Assembly (NCBI GenBank): GCA_025454315.1 | Contig: JALOOP010000055.1 | Location: forward strand, 1 to 33,368 | From: Oculatellaceae cyanobacterium Prado106 | GTDB taxonomy: Bacteria; Cyanobacteriota; Cyanobacteriia; Elainellales; Elainellaceae | Reading direction: 5' to 3' | DNA length: 33,368 bases | Shown here: positions 16,486 through 25,133 of the stretch, piece by piece | How the letters are laid out: every line of letters begins with the position of its first letter | Numbering within the stretch: position 1 is the stretch's first letter | The notes under the pieces: model-generated | Told to the model about the DNA's origin: nothing | The model's input: only the letters and a program-made list of their open reading frames with translations | The model's database searches: none | Translations under genes and position numbers: made by a program

Positions 16486-17771
16486 AAATTCTCCACCTCA
16501 GCACCTACGACATCAGCGGCGGCGCAGCGCGTGCCGCCTATCGGTTGCATGAAGGATTGCAGCAGAGGGGTGTGCGATCGCAAATGCTCGTCCAGGAGCG
16601 CAGCAGTGACGATCGCCAGGTGATTGCTCCCCAGTCCAGCCTGATGCAGGGCATTGCCCGGAGTCGCAACACCCTCGATATCGTGCCGCTCAAGCTGCTG
16701 CACCGCTGGCAGCGATCGGCTCCTTTCTCCGTCCAGTGGCTCCCAGAACAGGTGACCGCGAATGTCGCCAAACTTCAGCCCGATCTGGTCAATCTCCATT
16801 GGATTGGCGGGGGCTTTGTCCAAATTGAAACCTTGGCAAAATTGCGATCGCCCCTGGTTTGGAGTTTGCATGATATGTGGACGTTTACGGGCGGCTGTCA
16901 CTATAGCGGGGAGTGCGATCGCTATACCCAAAGCTGTGGCGCTTGTCCCCTTCTGCCGCAGCAAAACGCCCAGGATTTAACCCGTTGGATCTGGCAGCGC
17001 AAAGCCAAAGCCTGGAAAAATACCAATCTCACCCTGGTTGCCCTAAGCCATTGGTTAGCCGATTGTGCCCGCAAAAGTTCGCTGTTGCAAAACCACCGGA
17101 TTGAACTGATCCCCAATGGACTCGACACCGAAACCTATCGACCGATCGCCAAATCCTTTGCCCGTGAACTCCTCAAACTGCCAGCCGATAAACAATTAAT
17201 TCTCTTTAGCTCCATCAAAGCCACTAGCGAAAAGCGCAAGGGATTTCACCTGCTGCAACCCGCCCTCCAAAGTTTGGCGCAAGCAGGCTGGCAAGATCAG
17301 CTAGAACTGGTCGTCTTGGGCGCAGATGCACCCGAACATCCCCCCGATATGGGATTTAAGACGCACTACCTCGGCACCCTCAAGGATGATCTCTCCCTAG
17401 CCATGGCCTATTCCGCCGTCGATGTGGCCGTTTTGCCCTCTTCTGAGGACAATCTCCCCAATGTGGTCATGGAAGCCCTCGCCTGTGGCACTCCTGCTGT
17501 TGGCTTTGAGATTGGTGGATTGCCCGATTTGATTGAGCATCAGCGCAACGGTTATCTAGCAAAACCATTTCAAATTGCAGATTTGGCGCAAGGCATTGCC
17601 TGGGTACTGGAATCAAGCCGCCACGCCAATCTTTGCCAACGCGCCAGGGAAAAAACCGAGCAGGAATTTACCCTCGCCCTGCAAGCCAAGCGCTATGAAC
17701 AGCTTTACGGTGACCTGTTGATTGATCATGACCGATTGATGAATCCTGTTGCAAAGGAGATATTTGCTTGA
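16482..17771 (+). CDS. GT4 glycosyltransferase, WcaC-like
   Basis: A 429-residue GT-B fold enzyme using a sugar nucleotide in the cytoplasm. It opens MKILHLSTYDISGGAARAAY, with the Gly-rich acceptor-side loop. The cysteine-rich stretch GGCHYSGECDRY...CGACP (about 140-165) is typical of WcaC-type enzymes. The donor-binding half shows ELIPNGLD, LPSSEDNLPNVVMEALACGTPAVGFEIGG, containing the E-x7-E motif of retaining GT4 enzymes. The start is fixed by the ATGA overlap with the preceding gene; longer upstream reading in this frame only covers that gene. Its own stop overlaps the next start as TTGA. It probably adds a sugar to the exopolysaccharide repeat unit. Confidence 0.92.
   Translation: MKILHLSTYDISGGAARAAYRLHEGLQQRGVRSQMLVQERSSDDRQVIAPQSSLMQGIARSRNTLDIVPLKLLHRWQRSAPFSVQWLPEQVTANVAKLQPDLVNLHWIGGGFVQIETLAKLRSPLVWSLHDMWTFTGGCHYSGECDRYTQSCGACPLLPQQNAQDLTRWIWQRKAKAWKNTNLTLVALSHWLADCARKSSLLQNHRIELIPNGLDTETYRPIAKSFARELLKLPADKQLILFSSIKATSEKRKGFHLLQPALQSLAQAGWQDQLELVVLGADAPEHPPDMGFKTHYLGTLKDDLSLAMAYSAVDVAVLPSSEDNLPNVVMEALACGTPAVGFEIGGLPDLIEHQRNGYLAKPFQIADLAQGIAWVLESSRHANLCQRAREKTEQEFTLALQAKRYEQLYGDLLIDHDRLMNPVAKEIFA
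17754..17759 (+). promoter_or_regulatory. Strong ribosome binding site that fixes a TTG start
   Basis: AAGGAG at 17754-17759 lies eight bases before the TTG at 17768. It sits inside the end of the GT4 gene and is much stronger than most sites in the window, supporting TTG as the start of the polymerase gene. Confidence 0.75.
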
Positions 17772-19075
17772 ATCCTGCTGTTGCTCGGGCGATCGCTGCC
17801 CTCCTTCAAAAAATTGAGTTTATCGGCTCCTTGTTCATCTTGGTGATCGTTCCGACCTTCCAAACGCAGCCTCGATGGATTCAGGTTTCGGTGAGTGCCC
17901 TGATCTACGTCTTTATTTTTGGGCTGACCGTACAGTATGGCAAGCGAATTCTCTATGCCTTGACCAAAGACAAGATCCTGCTCCTGTTTACCCTACTCGC
18001 CTTTGTCTCACTCCTCTGGACGGCTGATCCAAGCTCGACCTCCGACCAACTCCGGTTTTTGCTGAGGGCGACGCTGTTTGGGGTATATCTGGCGGTTCGC
18101 TATCCCCTGCCCCAGCTCATGAACCTTTTGTCCTGGGTGTTTCGCTTAACCATTGTCCTCTGTTTTGTGGTCAGTCTGGCCTTTCCAGAGGTGGGACAGC
18201 AGGATTATGAGGGCATTCAAGCCTGGACAGGCATCTTCACCCACAAGCAAAACTTGGGTGCCTACATGGGGTTAGCAACTGCGTTTTTTGTGAACCGTTT
18301 GTTTGCCAAAGAGGGAAGTCGCTGGCAATCAATTCCCTGGCTGGTTTTGGCGTTTGTTCTGGTTTTGTTCTCCAATAGCGCTACTGGTTTAGTGATTGCG
18401 CTGATGTCGGTGTTGCTGATGCCGCTTTATCGACTGATTCAGGTCAAGGGCACCTTCAGAAATGTCGTGCTGATCTTCTCTCTGGCGGTGCTGGGGGCGA
18501 TCGCCACCCTCGTCATTCTCAACTTCCAACTCATTGTCGTGGATTTTCTGGGCAAAGATCCCGGTCTGACCGGACGCATTCCCCTCTGGATCATGTCCAT
18601 CAACAAAGGCATGGAGCGTCCCTGGTTGGGGTTCGGCTATAGCGGCTTTTGGAGTTCCTATGTGTCCGATGTGGTGCTTTTCAACTCTTGGGCGGTCACC
18701 GATCCCGGCTTTCGCGAACGATTGGTTCCCTTTCACTCCCACAATGGCTATGTCGATCTCTTCCTGCAACTGGGTTTTGTCGGGCTAATTCTCTTTGTTC
18801 TCAGCTTTATCACCCTAATGGGACGCATCATCAATCTGCTCCTGAAAACTCGTTCCATTCACTATTTCTGGATGATGCAGTTTGCTGGCGTGTTTCTCGT
18901 CAACAACTACTCCGAAGCGCTCAATATCCTACACCAGTCCTTTCTTTGGATTATCTATGTTGCGCTGTCTCACATCACGGCGTTAGAAACCTACCGCAGC
19001 CGTCATCACCAGCCTGCTGTCTCGGCAGAAGCTGCTCCCCTTCAAACGTCTCTAATCACTCAAAATCCCCGGTGA
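17768..19075 (+). CDS. Wzy/WaaL-type O-antigen ligase or exopolysaccharide polymerase
   Basis: A 435-residue integral membrane protein with about ten hydrophobic segments. The Wzy_C-type core contains GIFTHKQNLGAYMGLATAFF and, later, LTGRIPLWIM, PWLGFGYSGFW and FHSHNGYVDLFLQLGFVGL, the His-rich periplasmic motif of ExoQ/ligase-like proteins. It most likely joins lipid-linked repeat units on the periplasmic side, or transfers polymer to an acceptor. Initiation is at TTG, supported by the AAGGAG site and the TTGA overlap with the upstream GT4 gene. Seven bases separate it from the next GT2 gene. Polymerase and ligase cannot be told apart by sequence alone; the setting among glycosyltransferases and export genes favours polymerase. 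Confidence 0.9.
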   Translation: MNPAVARAIAALLQKIEFIGSLFILVIVPTFQTQPRWIQVSVSALIYVFIFGLTVQYGKRILYALTKDKILLLFTLLAFVSLLWTADPSSTSDQLRFLLRATLFGVYLAVRYPLPQLMNLLSWVFRLTIVLCFVVSLAFPEVGQQDYEGIQAWTGIFTHKQNLGAYMGLATAFFVNRLFAKEGSRWQSIPWLVLAFVLVLFSNSATGLVIALMSVLLMPLYRLIQVKGTFRNVVLIFSLAVLGAIATLVILNFQLIVVDFLGKDPGLTGRIPLWIMSINKGMERPWLGFGYSGFWSSYVSDVVLFNSWAVTDPGFRERLVPFHSHNGYVDLFLQLGFVGLILFVLSFITLMGRIINLLLKTRSIHYFWMMQFAGVFLVNNYSEALNILHQSFLWIIYVALSHITALETYRSRHHQPAVSAEAAPLQTSLITQNPR

Positions 19076-19082
19076 AAACGCG

Positions 19083-20156
19083 ATGACAAATTCTTTTGTT
19101 CAAACTCCTAACCCCCTCCAGGCAAACGATCTCCAAAGTGGCGATCGTTTGGCGGTCGCCACTTCCCCCAATCCCACGCCTTCTTCGGCTTCCCCCAAAC
19201 TGCCCCGCATTTCGATTGTAGTCCCCAACTATCAGGGCGGTGCCACCATCGGCCAAACCCTCCAAAGCCTGGTTGATCAGAACTATCCCGATCTGGAAAT
19301 CATTGTGGTGGACGGCGGTTCTACCGACCATAGCGTGGAGGTCATTCAACAATTTGCGGAGCAGATTACCTGGTGGGTCAGTGAACCCGATCGCGGTCAA
19401 TCCCATGCCATTAACAAAGGTTTTTCGCACTGTACCGGAGACATTGTCAATTGGCTCTGTAGTGACGATCTCCTAGCTCCTGGTGCCCTGATGACCATCG
19501 GACAACAGTTTGCAGAATTTCCAGAGATTGATGTGCTGGTGGGCTGCTGTCGAATTGAGTATCTCACCACGGATAATACCGTTGAACCCCTCAAGGAAAC
19601 GAGTTTCTGGATTTCTCAATTGCAGCGCTTTATCCCATTGGGGACACTTCAGCGATCGCCCACCGACGATCGCGCCTACATCCGCTCCACCACCCTGGAA
19701 CAAATCCAACTAATGCCCGCAAGCGTTCCGATTTACCAACCCGCTTGTTTCTACCGACGCAGTCTAATCAACCGTTCTAACCCCGTTGATGAACGCTATG
19801 TTTACACTATGGACATTGAACTATTCAACTACTTTCACGCGCAGGGAGTCTCCTGGAAAACCATTCCGGATGTCCTTTGCATCGCCATTATTAGCGGCCA
19901 AAATAAATCCAGCGTCGCTGGCGTTAAAGCGACCTACGAACTGGAGCAAATCTACACCACCTACGCCCAGGAAAAGATTCCCCTCACCTACTGGCACCGT
20001 AAGCTGCGCTACCCTTTGGAGCGTTTCTTGAAGCTGCAAAAGGGCAGTCTTTGGGTCTATCTGGTTGGCCCACTTTGGATCGTCATCACGCTGCTTTTGG
20101 CTCCTTTCTATGGGTTAAAGAGAAGCTTTGCCCTTCGCTGGACGGCTTGGGTGTAG
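19083..20156 (+). CDS. GT2 glycosyltransferase
   Basis: A 357-residue GT-A enzyme. After a Pro/Ser-rich lead of about 40 residues come ISIVVPNYQGGATIGQTLQS, IIVVDGGSTDHSVEV, SEPDRGQSHAINKGF and NWLCSDDLLAPGAL. SDD is the metal-binding DxD equivalent. The tail has one or two hydrophobic segments (LVGPLWIVITLLLAPFYGL), suggesting attachment to the membrane, where lipid-linked acceptors are. The ATG at 19083 has GGTGA upstream. It is the last gene of a compact four-gene unit (15424-20156) and is followed by a possible weak terminator. It resembles WcaA-like transferases. The acceptor and donor sugars cannot be told. Confidence 0.9.
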   Translation: MTNSFVQTPNPLQANDLQSGDRLAVATSPNPTPSSASPKLPRISIVVPNYQGGATIGQTLQSLVDQNYPDLEIIVVDGGSTDHSVEVIQQFAEQITWWVSEPDRGQSHAINKGFSHCTGDIVNWLCSDDLLAPGALMTIGQQFAEFPEIDVLVGCCRIEYLTTDNTVEPLKETSFWISQLQRFIPLGTLQRSPTDDRAYIRSTTLEQIQLMPASVPIYQPACFYRRSLINRSNPVDERYVYTMDIELFNYFHAQGVSWKTIPDVLCIAIISGQNKSSVAGVKATYELEQIYTTYAQEKIPLTYWHRKLRYPLERFLKLQKGSLWVYLVGPLWIVITLLLAPFYGLKRSFALRWTAWV

Positions 20157-20232
20157 CGTTTTGAAGCAGTACCCGATCGCAGTTTCAACTCTCTGTTTTT
20201 CCTCCTGCTTTTCATTCATCCATCCATTCCTG

Positions 20233-20263
20233 AAAAAATCCTGAGATCTCACTGTGATTTTTT
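20233..20263 (+). terminator. Possible weak intrinsic terminator
   Basis: AAAAAATC (20233-20240) pairs with GATTTTTT (20256-20263) around a loop that itself contains GAGATCTC. It lies 77 bases after the GT2 stop. The stem is AT-rich, so termination would be weak. Confidence 0.3.
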
Positions 20264-20407
20264 GCAAAGATACTAAAATGCCTTCAGCCGTTCAAGCCTT
20301 TGCTGACCTTCACTGCACTGACATTCACCTGGTTCATTGATCCCCAATCTTTGTCAGCGAATGAAACAGCCTTCAAAAACTTGAAGTGAGACATCAGGTT
20401 CCAAGCA

Positions 20408-21640
20408 ATGAATCAAGATCATCAATATCAACGCTCCAATCATCAACTATCCAATCATCAACCATCCAACCATCAATCACCCAATCACCAACCACCCAAC
20501 GATCAACGCTCCAATCATCAACGATTAGGCCGCCGCGAATTTCTAGCCGGTTTAGGCACTTTAGGCGCGCTAGCGGCAGCCAGTCCTGCATTTGCGAGGG
20601 ATTTTTCCGTGTCAGGTGAGAATTCTTTACGAAGTCGAGCCGCAGCCAAGGGGCTGATCTATGGCGCAAATCCGGGTGTATACGCTGTTTATCAGGATAG
20701 CGAGGTGATTTCTGCTTTTTTACAAGAGAGCGGCATGTTGGCCTGTGACACGTTTTTTTGGATGAATACGCAACCGGAAGAAGGCAACTTTAACTTTTCC
20801 AGAGCCGATGCCTTTGTGCAGTTTGCGATCGACCATCAGCTTCGATTTCGCGGACATACCCTGGTCTGGTATCGACTCAACCCGGATTGGCTGAATGCCA
20901 AACTCAGCGACACAAGTACCCCTTCTTCTAAAGTGGAATCCCTGCTCACTCAGCATGTTTCAACCTTAGTCGGTCGGTATGCAGGCAAGGTTTACATTTG
21001 GGATGTGGTCAATGAGGCGATCGAACCCGATCAAGGTCGAGCCGATGGTTTAGCCCATCATCCCTGGTTCAATCACCTCGGCCCCGATTATATTGAAATG
21101 GCCTTTCGCACCGCCGCCGCCGCTGATCCCAATGCCCTACTGGCCTACAACGATGGGGGGCAGGAGTATGATTTGCCAATCAACGAGGCCAAACGGGAAG
21201 CGGTCTTGAAACTCTTACAGAACCTCAAATCCAAGGGTGTGCCCATCCATGTCTTTGGCCTACAGGCTCATCTCTACGGCGATGCTCGGAATTTCAATGC
21301 CCAGAAACTCCGCCAATTTCTCGCCGATGTTGCCAGCCTGGACATCAAAATCATGATCAGCGAACTGGATGTCATGGATTATATGCTGCCTGCCGATATT
21401 AGCCAGCGGGATCAGCAGGTTGCTGCGGTCTATGAGGATTTTCTCAATCTGGTTTTGGATGAGCCGAATGTGATTGTGGTGAATAACTGGGGCATTAGCG
21501 ATCGCTACACCTGGCTCTCCGAGCAAAGTCCCCGTCCAGACGGTCAAGCCGTCCGTCCCCTGCCGCTTGATGACCAAATGAACCGAAAACCCGCTTGGGC
21601 AGGGATCGCACGCGCCTTCGACCATTGTCCACCCCGTTGA
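20408..21640 (+). CDS. Tat-exported GH10 glycoside hydrolase (endo-beta-1,4-xylanase family)
   Basis: A 410-residue secreted hydrolase cleaving beta-1,4 bonds in xylan-like or related polymers. GH10 motifs are all present: HTLVWYRLNPDW, WDVVNEAI with the acid/base E203, FGLQAHLYG, ISELDV with the nucleophile E319, and NNWGISDRYTWL. The first part is odd. A twin-arginine signal (GRREFLAGLGTLGALAAASPAFA, R42-R43, cleavage after about A63) is preceded by about 37 residues of NHQPS-type pentapeptides made by a 15-bp array. No internal start lies between the array and the RR motif, so the n-region is long if the ATG at 20408 is used; only a weak AGG lies upstream. The gene is 28 bases before a GT4 gene, so it is likely expressed with the polysaccharide cluster and may trim, release or remodel the polymer rather than digest plant xylan. 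Confidence 0.92.
   Translation: MNQDHQYQRSNHQLSNHQPSNHQSPNHQPPNDQRSNHQRLGRREFLAGLGTLGALAAASPAFARDFSVSGENSLRSRAAAKGLIYGANPGVYAVYQDSEVISAFLQESGMLACDTFFWMNTQPEEGNFNFSRADAFVQFAIDHQLRFRGHTLVWYRLNPDWLNAKLSDTSTPSSKVESLLTQHVSTLVGRYAGKVYIWDVVNEAIEPDQGRADGLAHHPWFNHLGPDYIEMAFRTAAAADPNALLAYNDGGQEYDLPINEAKREAVLKLLQNLKSKGVPIHVFGLQAHLYGDARNFNAQKLRQFLADVASLDIKIMISELDVMDYMLPADISQRDQQVAAVYEDFLNLVLDEPNVIVVNNWGISDRYTWLSEQSPRPDGQAVRPLPLDDQMNRKPAWAGIARAFDHCPPR
20438..20527 (+). repeat. 15-bp in-frame tandem array inside the GH10 gene
   Basis: Units of the form AATCATCAACCATCC start at 20438, 20453, 20468, 20483, 20498 and 20513. Most differences between units are C/T changes. It encodes NHQxx pentapeptides ahead of the Tat signal. 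Confidence 0.95.
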
Positions 21641-21668
21641 TAATCCCAATTTTGCGATCAGGAGTTTT

Positions 21669-22802
21669 ATGAAAATTGCTTACGTCACCACCTATGATGC
21701 CCGTCAAGTGGGTCAATGGGGCGGCGGCACCGCAGCGTTTATGACGCAGGCATTCCAGCAAGATGGCGTGGATGTGGATTTTGTCGGCCCCCTGGTCGAA
21801 AACCACGAATTTCTCAAGTTTAAGTGGCGCATCTATCGCCATCTAATCCGCCGCGACTTCATGATCGAGCGCAATCAGGGATTTGCCCAAAGAGCCGCTC
21901 GTGAGGCTGCGCTGGGCATTCAGCAAGCCAAAGCCGATGTCATTCTCGCGCCCATTCCCATTCCCGTTGCCTACCTCGATTGCCCCCAGCCGATCGTCAC
22001 CTGGAGCGATGCCACCTTTGCCGGACTGCTTAATTTCTACCCCGAGTTCAGCAACCTCTGTCCAGAAACCCTGCGCGATGGCCACCGCCTCGAACAGGCC
22101 GCTCTAGACCGCTGCCACCTGGCGATCTTCTCCTCCGACTGGGCAGCAAAAACAGCGCTCACCCACTATCAGGTTGATCCGGCCAAGGTCAAAGTTGTCT
22201 GCTATGGCACCAACTTGCCCCCACAGGATCGCGATTTCGCCACCATTAAAACAGCGGTACAAAACCGACCGAGCGATCGCTGCAATCTCCTATTTTTAGG
22301 CGTGGACTGGGTTCGCAAAGGCGGCAAAATGGCGGTTGAAGTTGCCCGATCGCTGAATCAAGCTGGACTCAAAACCACTCTCACCGTCGCCGGATGTGAT
22401 CCTCTAGAACACCCCATTCCCGACTTTGTTCGACCGCTGGGCTATATCCCCAAATCCTCCCCAGCAGGCTTACAGCAAATCAGCCAACTCCTAGCCGAAT
22501 CCCATTTCTTGATTTTGCCGTCTCTCGGCGACTGCACACCCATGGTATTCGGTGAGGCCAACGCCTTTGGTGTACCTTGTCTCTCCACCGATGTAGGCGG
22601 TATCCCGAGCGTCATCCGAGAAGGTTACAACGGCAAAACTTTTCCGCTCCAGGCCGATCCCGCCGACTACTGCCATTACATCCTGGATCTGTTCTTGCAC
22701 TATGACCAATACCAGGATCTGGCCTTGTCTTCGTTTCAAGAACATGAATCGCGGTTGAATTGGCGATCGGCGGTCAAAACCGTTCAGAGCCTTCTGTCCT
22801 AG
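21669..22802 (+). CDS. GT4 glycosyltransferase
   Basis: A 377-residue GT-B fold enzyme beginning MKIAYVTTYDARQVGQWGGGTAAFM. The C-terminal donor-binding half reads LLFLGVDWVRKGGKMAVEVA, then LILPSLGDCTPMVFGEANAFGVPCLSTDVGGIPSVI, in which the Glu before ANAFGVP corresponds to the nucleotide-binding Glu of the GT4 E-x7-E motif (the first position is D/C-rich here). AGGAG five bases upstream supports the ATG at 21669. It follows the GH10 gene by 28 bases and probably adds a sugar to the same polymer. The sugar is unknown. Confidence 0.9.
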   Translation: MKIAYVTTYDARQVGQWGGGTAAFMTQAFQQDGVDVDFVGPLVENHEFLKFKWRIYRHLIRRDFMIERNQGFAQRAAREAALGIQQAKADVILAPIPIPVAYLDCPQPIVTWSDATFAGLLNFYPEFSNLCPETLRDGHRLEQAALDRCHLAIFSSDWAAKTALTHYQVDPAKVKVVCYGTNLPPQDRDFATIKTAVQNRPSDRCNLLFLGVDWVRKGGKMAVEVARSLNQAGLKTTLTVAGCDPLEHPIPDFVRPLGYIPKSSPAGLQQISQLLAESHFLILPSLGDCTPMVFGEANAFGVPCLSTDVGGIPSVIREGYNGKTFPLQADPADYCHYILDLFLHYDQYQDLALSSFQEHESRLNWRSAVKTVQSLLS

Positions 22803-23789
22803 GCGGTTCATCGCTGAAGTACTTTATGTCTTAATAGTTTCGTCGATTTGAGCTTTTTGGGTTGCGATCGCCAAGACGACAAGGTATGGTGTTTACGTAA
22901 GTTCCTTATTGTTTGCATCATTGTTGGCATTGGGTTTTCACTCGGCAAGCCTTTTGCAAGCCCTTTTGCAAGTTCTGTCTTCTAGAATTTGAACGGCTAG
23001 AACTTTAGGGTAGGAGATCTTGCTTTACCTTCTAGGGAGTTAGATCCCGGGTTCCAATTCTTCAAGAATTCAGCTCTTTAAGAATCATGCTTTGAGTCCA
23101 ACATTTTGAGAACAATACTCTGAGAAGAATGCTTTGAGAAGAACGCTTTGAACTCCATTTTGAACATCACCCTCCCATCATCGATTTCTCTCATCATCAA
23201 TTTCACTGATACTTGCTTAAACTGATACTTGCTTAATTTGACGCAATTTAGTTTGACGTAATTTAGGTTCAATCTGTGAATTTGAAGTACTGTGAATTTG
23301 AAGTACTTCCGAACTTCCGCTTGATCAGGATAGCAAACCTTGTTCCTGACTTCATCGGTCTGTTTGATGTTGTGCATCTTCCTAATCGTGAGCGGATGAA
23401 TGGACGGTGAGTCCGCAATGAATGAGAAATGACCGGAGCATGATTGACAAGCATCATTCACGGCTTCAGAATCATTGATTCCATCACGGCTAACCGCTAA
23501 GCTCATCCATTGAAGTTTATCCACCTAGGTCATTGCTTCAGAGTCCTTCACTCTAACAGGAACGCATTTCCTAGACCATGGGCTGGAAGGAATAGGTGGC
23601 GATCGCATTTCATTAATCTCATTCCACTAATCGCATTCCACTAACGGCTTTCACGAATTCAATTTTGGGTCTGTCTCAGATTCCCTTTCCCAGATTGAAT
23701 TCATTCTCATTTTTTGGCTCTTTTTTGGGTCTTTTCTGCTCTAGGGTCCGATTCTTCCCTTCTGATTTTGTCTTTTGATTTTTATCGAG
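22803..23789. other. Gene-poor intergenic region, about 1 kb
   Basis: No supported gene. A minus-strand frame (23078-23524) has no start context or motif and overlaps small duplications: ACTGATACTTGCTTAA twice (about 23208-23240), GTGAATTTGAAGTACT twice (about 23276-23307), and CTTTGAGAAGAA-like copies (about 23090-23150). A promoter for the following GT4 gene is expected but was not located. Confidence 0.55.
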
Positions 23790-25016
23790 ATGAGCGTCAT
23801 GCGTAAACCAGTCTTAACGATTTTTTACCAATTTAACCCTTGGAATCCCACAATCGGGGGAATTCAAGCGTTGGTTCGCTATTTTATCAAATATACACCC
23901 TCAGACTTCACTTTGCGCTTTGTTGGGACGAGTAGTGATGCCAGTACTCCCATTGGTCAATGGCAACCTGCCGAGCTAGAGGGGCGATCGCTTCAGTTTA
24001 TGCCCTTGTTCTACCTCGAAAACGACAACATCAAGCAGACGATTCCCACCTCGGTGCGGTATACCCAAGCGCTCATGGGCAAACAGCTTGAATCTGATTT
24101 CATGCATTTTTATCGGCTAGAACCCACCCTGGCCACCCGTAATTGGCAAGGCGAAAAAACCCTCTTCATCCAAAATGACATCCTGCAACAGGTTGCAGCC
24201 AGCGGGGATAAAAACGCCATTCTCTGGCGACGATTCCCCCAGGCGTACTTCATCCTAGAACGATTGCTCGTCAAACAATTTGACTATGTTCTCTCCTGCA
24301 ACTCAGAGTCCATGAAACTCTACCAGGAGCGCTACCCCGAAATCGCCCATCGCGTTTCCTACTTCCACAATGTCTTTGATGGCGAAGTCTTCTACCCGCT
24401 GTCTGCCCCCGATCGCGAATCCGCTCGAAAACAGTTAGCACAGCGGCTCAATCTGGCGGAAGACACGCGCTTTGTGCTGTTTGCAGGGCGACTCCATCCC
24501 CAAAAAGATCCTCTGCTGCTGATCGACAGCTTTGCCGCACTCAAGCAACCCAATGTCCATCTCCTGATCGTGGGCGATGGAGATCTCGCCGAAGCCGTCC
24601 GTGAACGGATCGCCCAACAAGGCTTAACGAACCGGGTAACCCTGCTGGGCGCACTCCAACAATCTGCCGTCGCCGATCTGCATCGCCTTGCCAGCGCTTG
24701 CATTTTGACCAGTGCCTATGAGGGTATGCCCTTTGTGGCGCTAGAAGCCTTGGCCTGTGGTACGCCCCTGGTCACCACTCACTGTGGAGAAACGCCGAGT
24801 TTGCTCACAGCCACCAGCGGCGTGATTACCCCCGATCGCACCCCGGACGCGATCGCCCAATCCCTAGAACAAGTCCTGAACCATCCCCATCAGTACCCTG
24901 CCCAAGCCTGTGCCCAGGTGGCTCAGCCCTACAATGCCCGTCATGTCGTTCATGCAGTTTGTGAATCCATGCTGCATCGCTGGGCAGCCCCTCGCGTTGT
25001 CCACTCCGCAGCTTAG
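23790..25016 (+). CDS. GT4 glycosyltransferase
   Basis: A 408-residue GT-B enzyme. The N-terminal half has YQFNPWNPTIGGIQALVRYF, with the Gly-rich loop, and the linker YFHNVFDGEVF. The C-terminal half has FVLFAGRLHPQKDPLLLIDSF, HLLIVGDGDLAEAVRERI, and TSAYEGMPFVALEALACGTPLVTTHCGETPSL, carrying the E-x7-E motif. The start is uncertain by a few codons: ATG at 23790 is chosen; ATG at 23799 and TTG at 23775 are alternatives and none has a good ribosome site. It is 117 bases ahead of another GT4 gene. It should act in the cytoplasm on lipid-linked repeat units. Confidence 0.9.
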   Translation: MSVMRKPVLTIFYQFNPWNPTIGGIQALVRYFIKYTPSDFTLRFVGTSSDASTPIGQWQPAELEGRSLQFMPLFYLENDNIKQTIPTSVRYTQALMGKQLESDFMHFYRLEPTLATRNWQGEKTLFIQNDILQQVAASGDKNAILWRRFPQAYFILERLLVKQFDYVLSCNSESMKLYQERYPEIAHRVSYFHNVFDGEVFYPLSAPDRESARKQLAQRLNLAEDTRFVLFAGRLHPQKDPLLLIDSFAALKQPNVHLLIVGDGDLAEAVRERIAQQGLTNRVTLLGALQQSAVADLHRLASACILTSAYEGMPFVALEALACGTPLVTTHCGETPSLLTATSGVITPDRTPDAIAQSLEQVLNHPHQYPAQACAQVAQPYNARHVVHAVCESMLHRWAAPRVVHSAA

Positions 25017-25133
25017 ACATGCCTGCCCAAAAAGGCATTCTGGCTCAACAAAAAGACATTCTGGCTCAAAAAGACATTCCTTCCAAAAAGCGGCCTCTAG
25101 AAATCGATTCATGCCATAGGAGAAATTGCATTC

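Noticed and set aside
23078-23524. 148-residue minus-strand protein
   Set aside because: No motif, poor start context and several small internal duplications of non-coding type.
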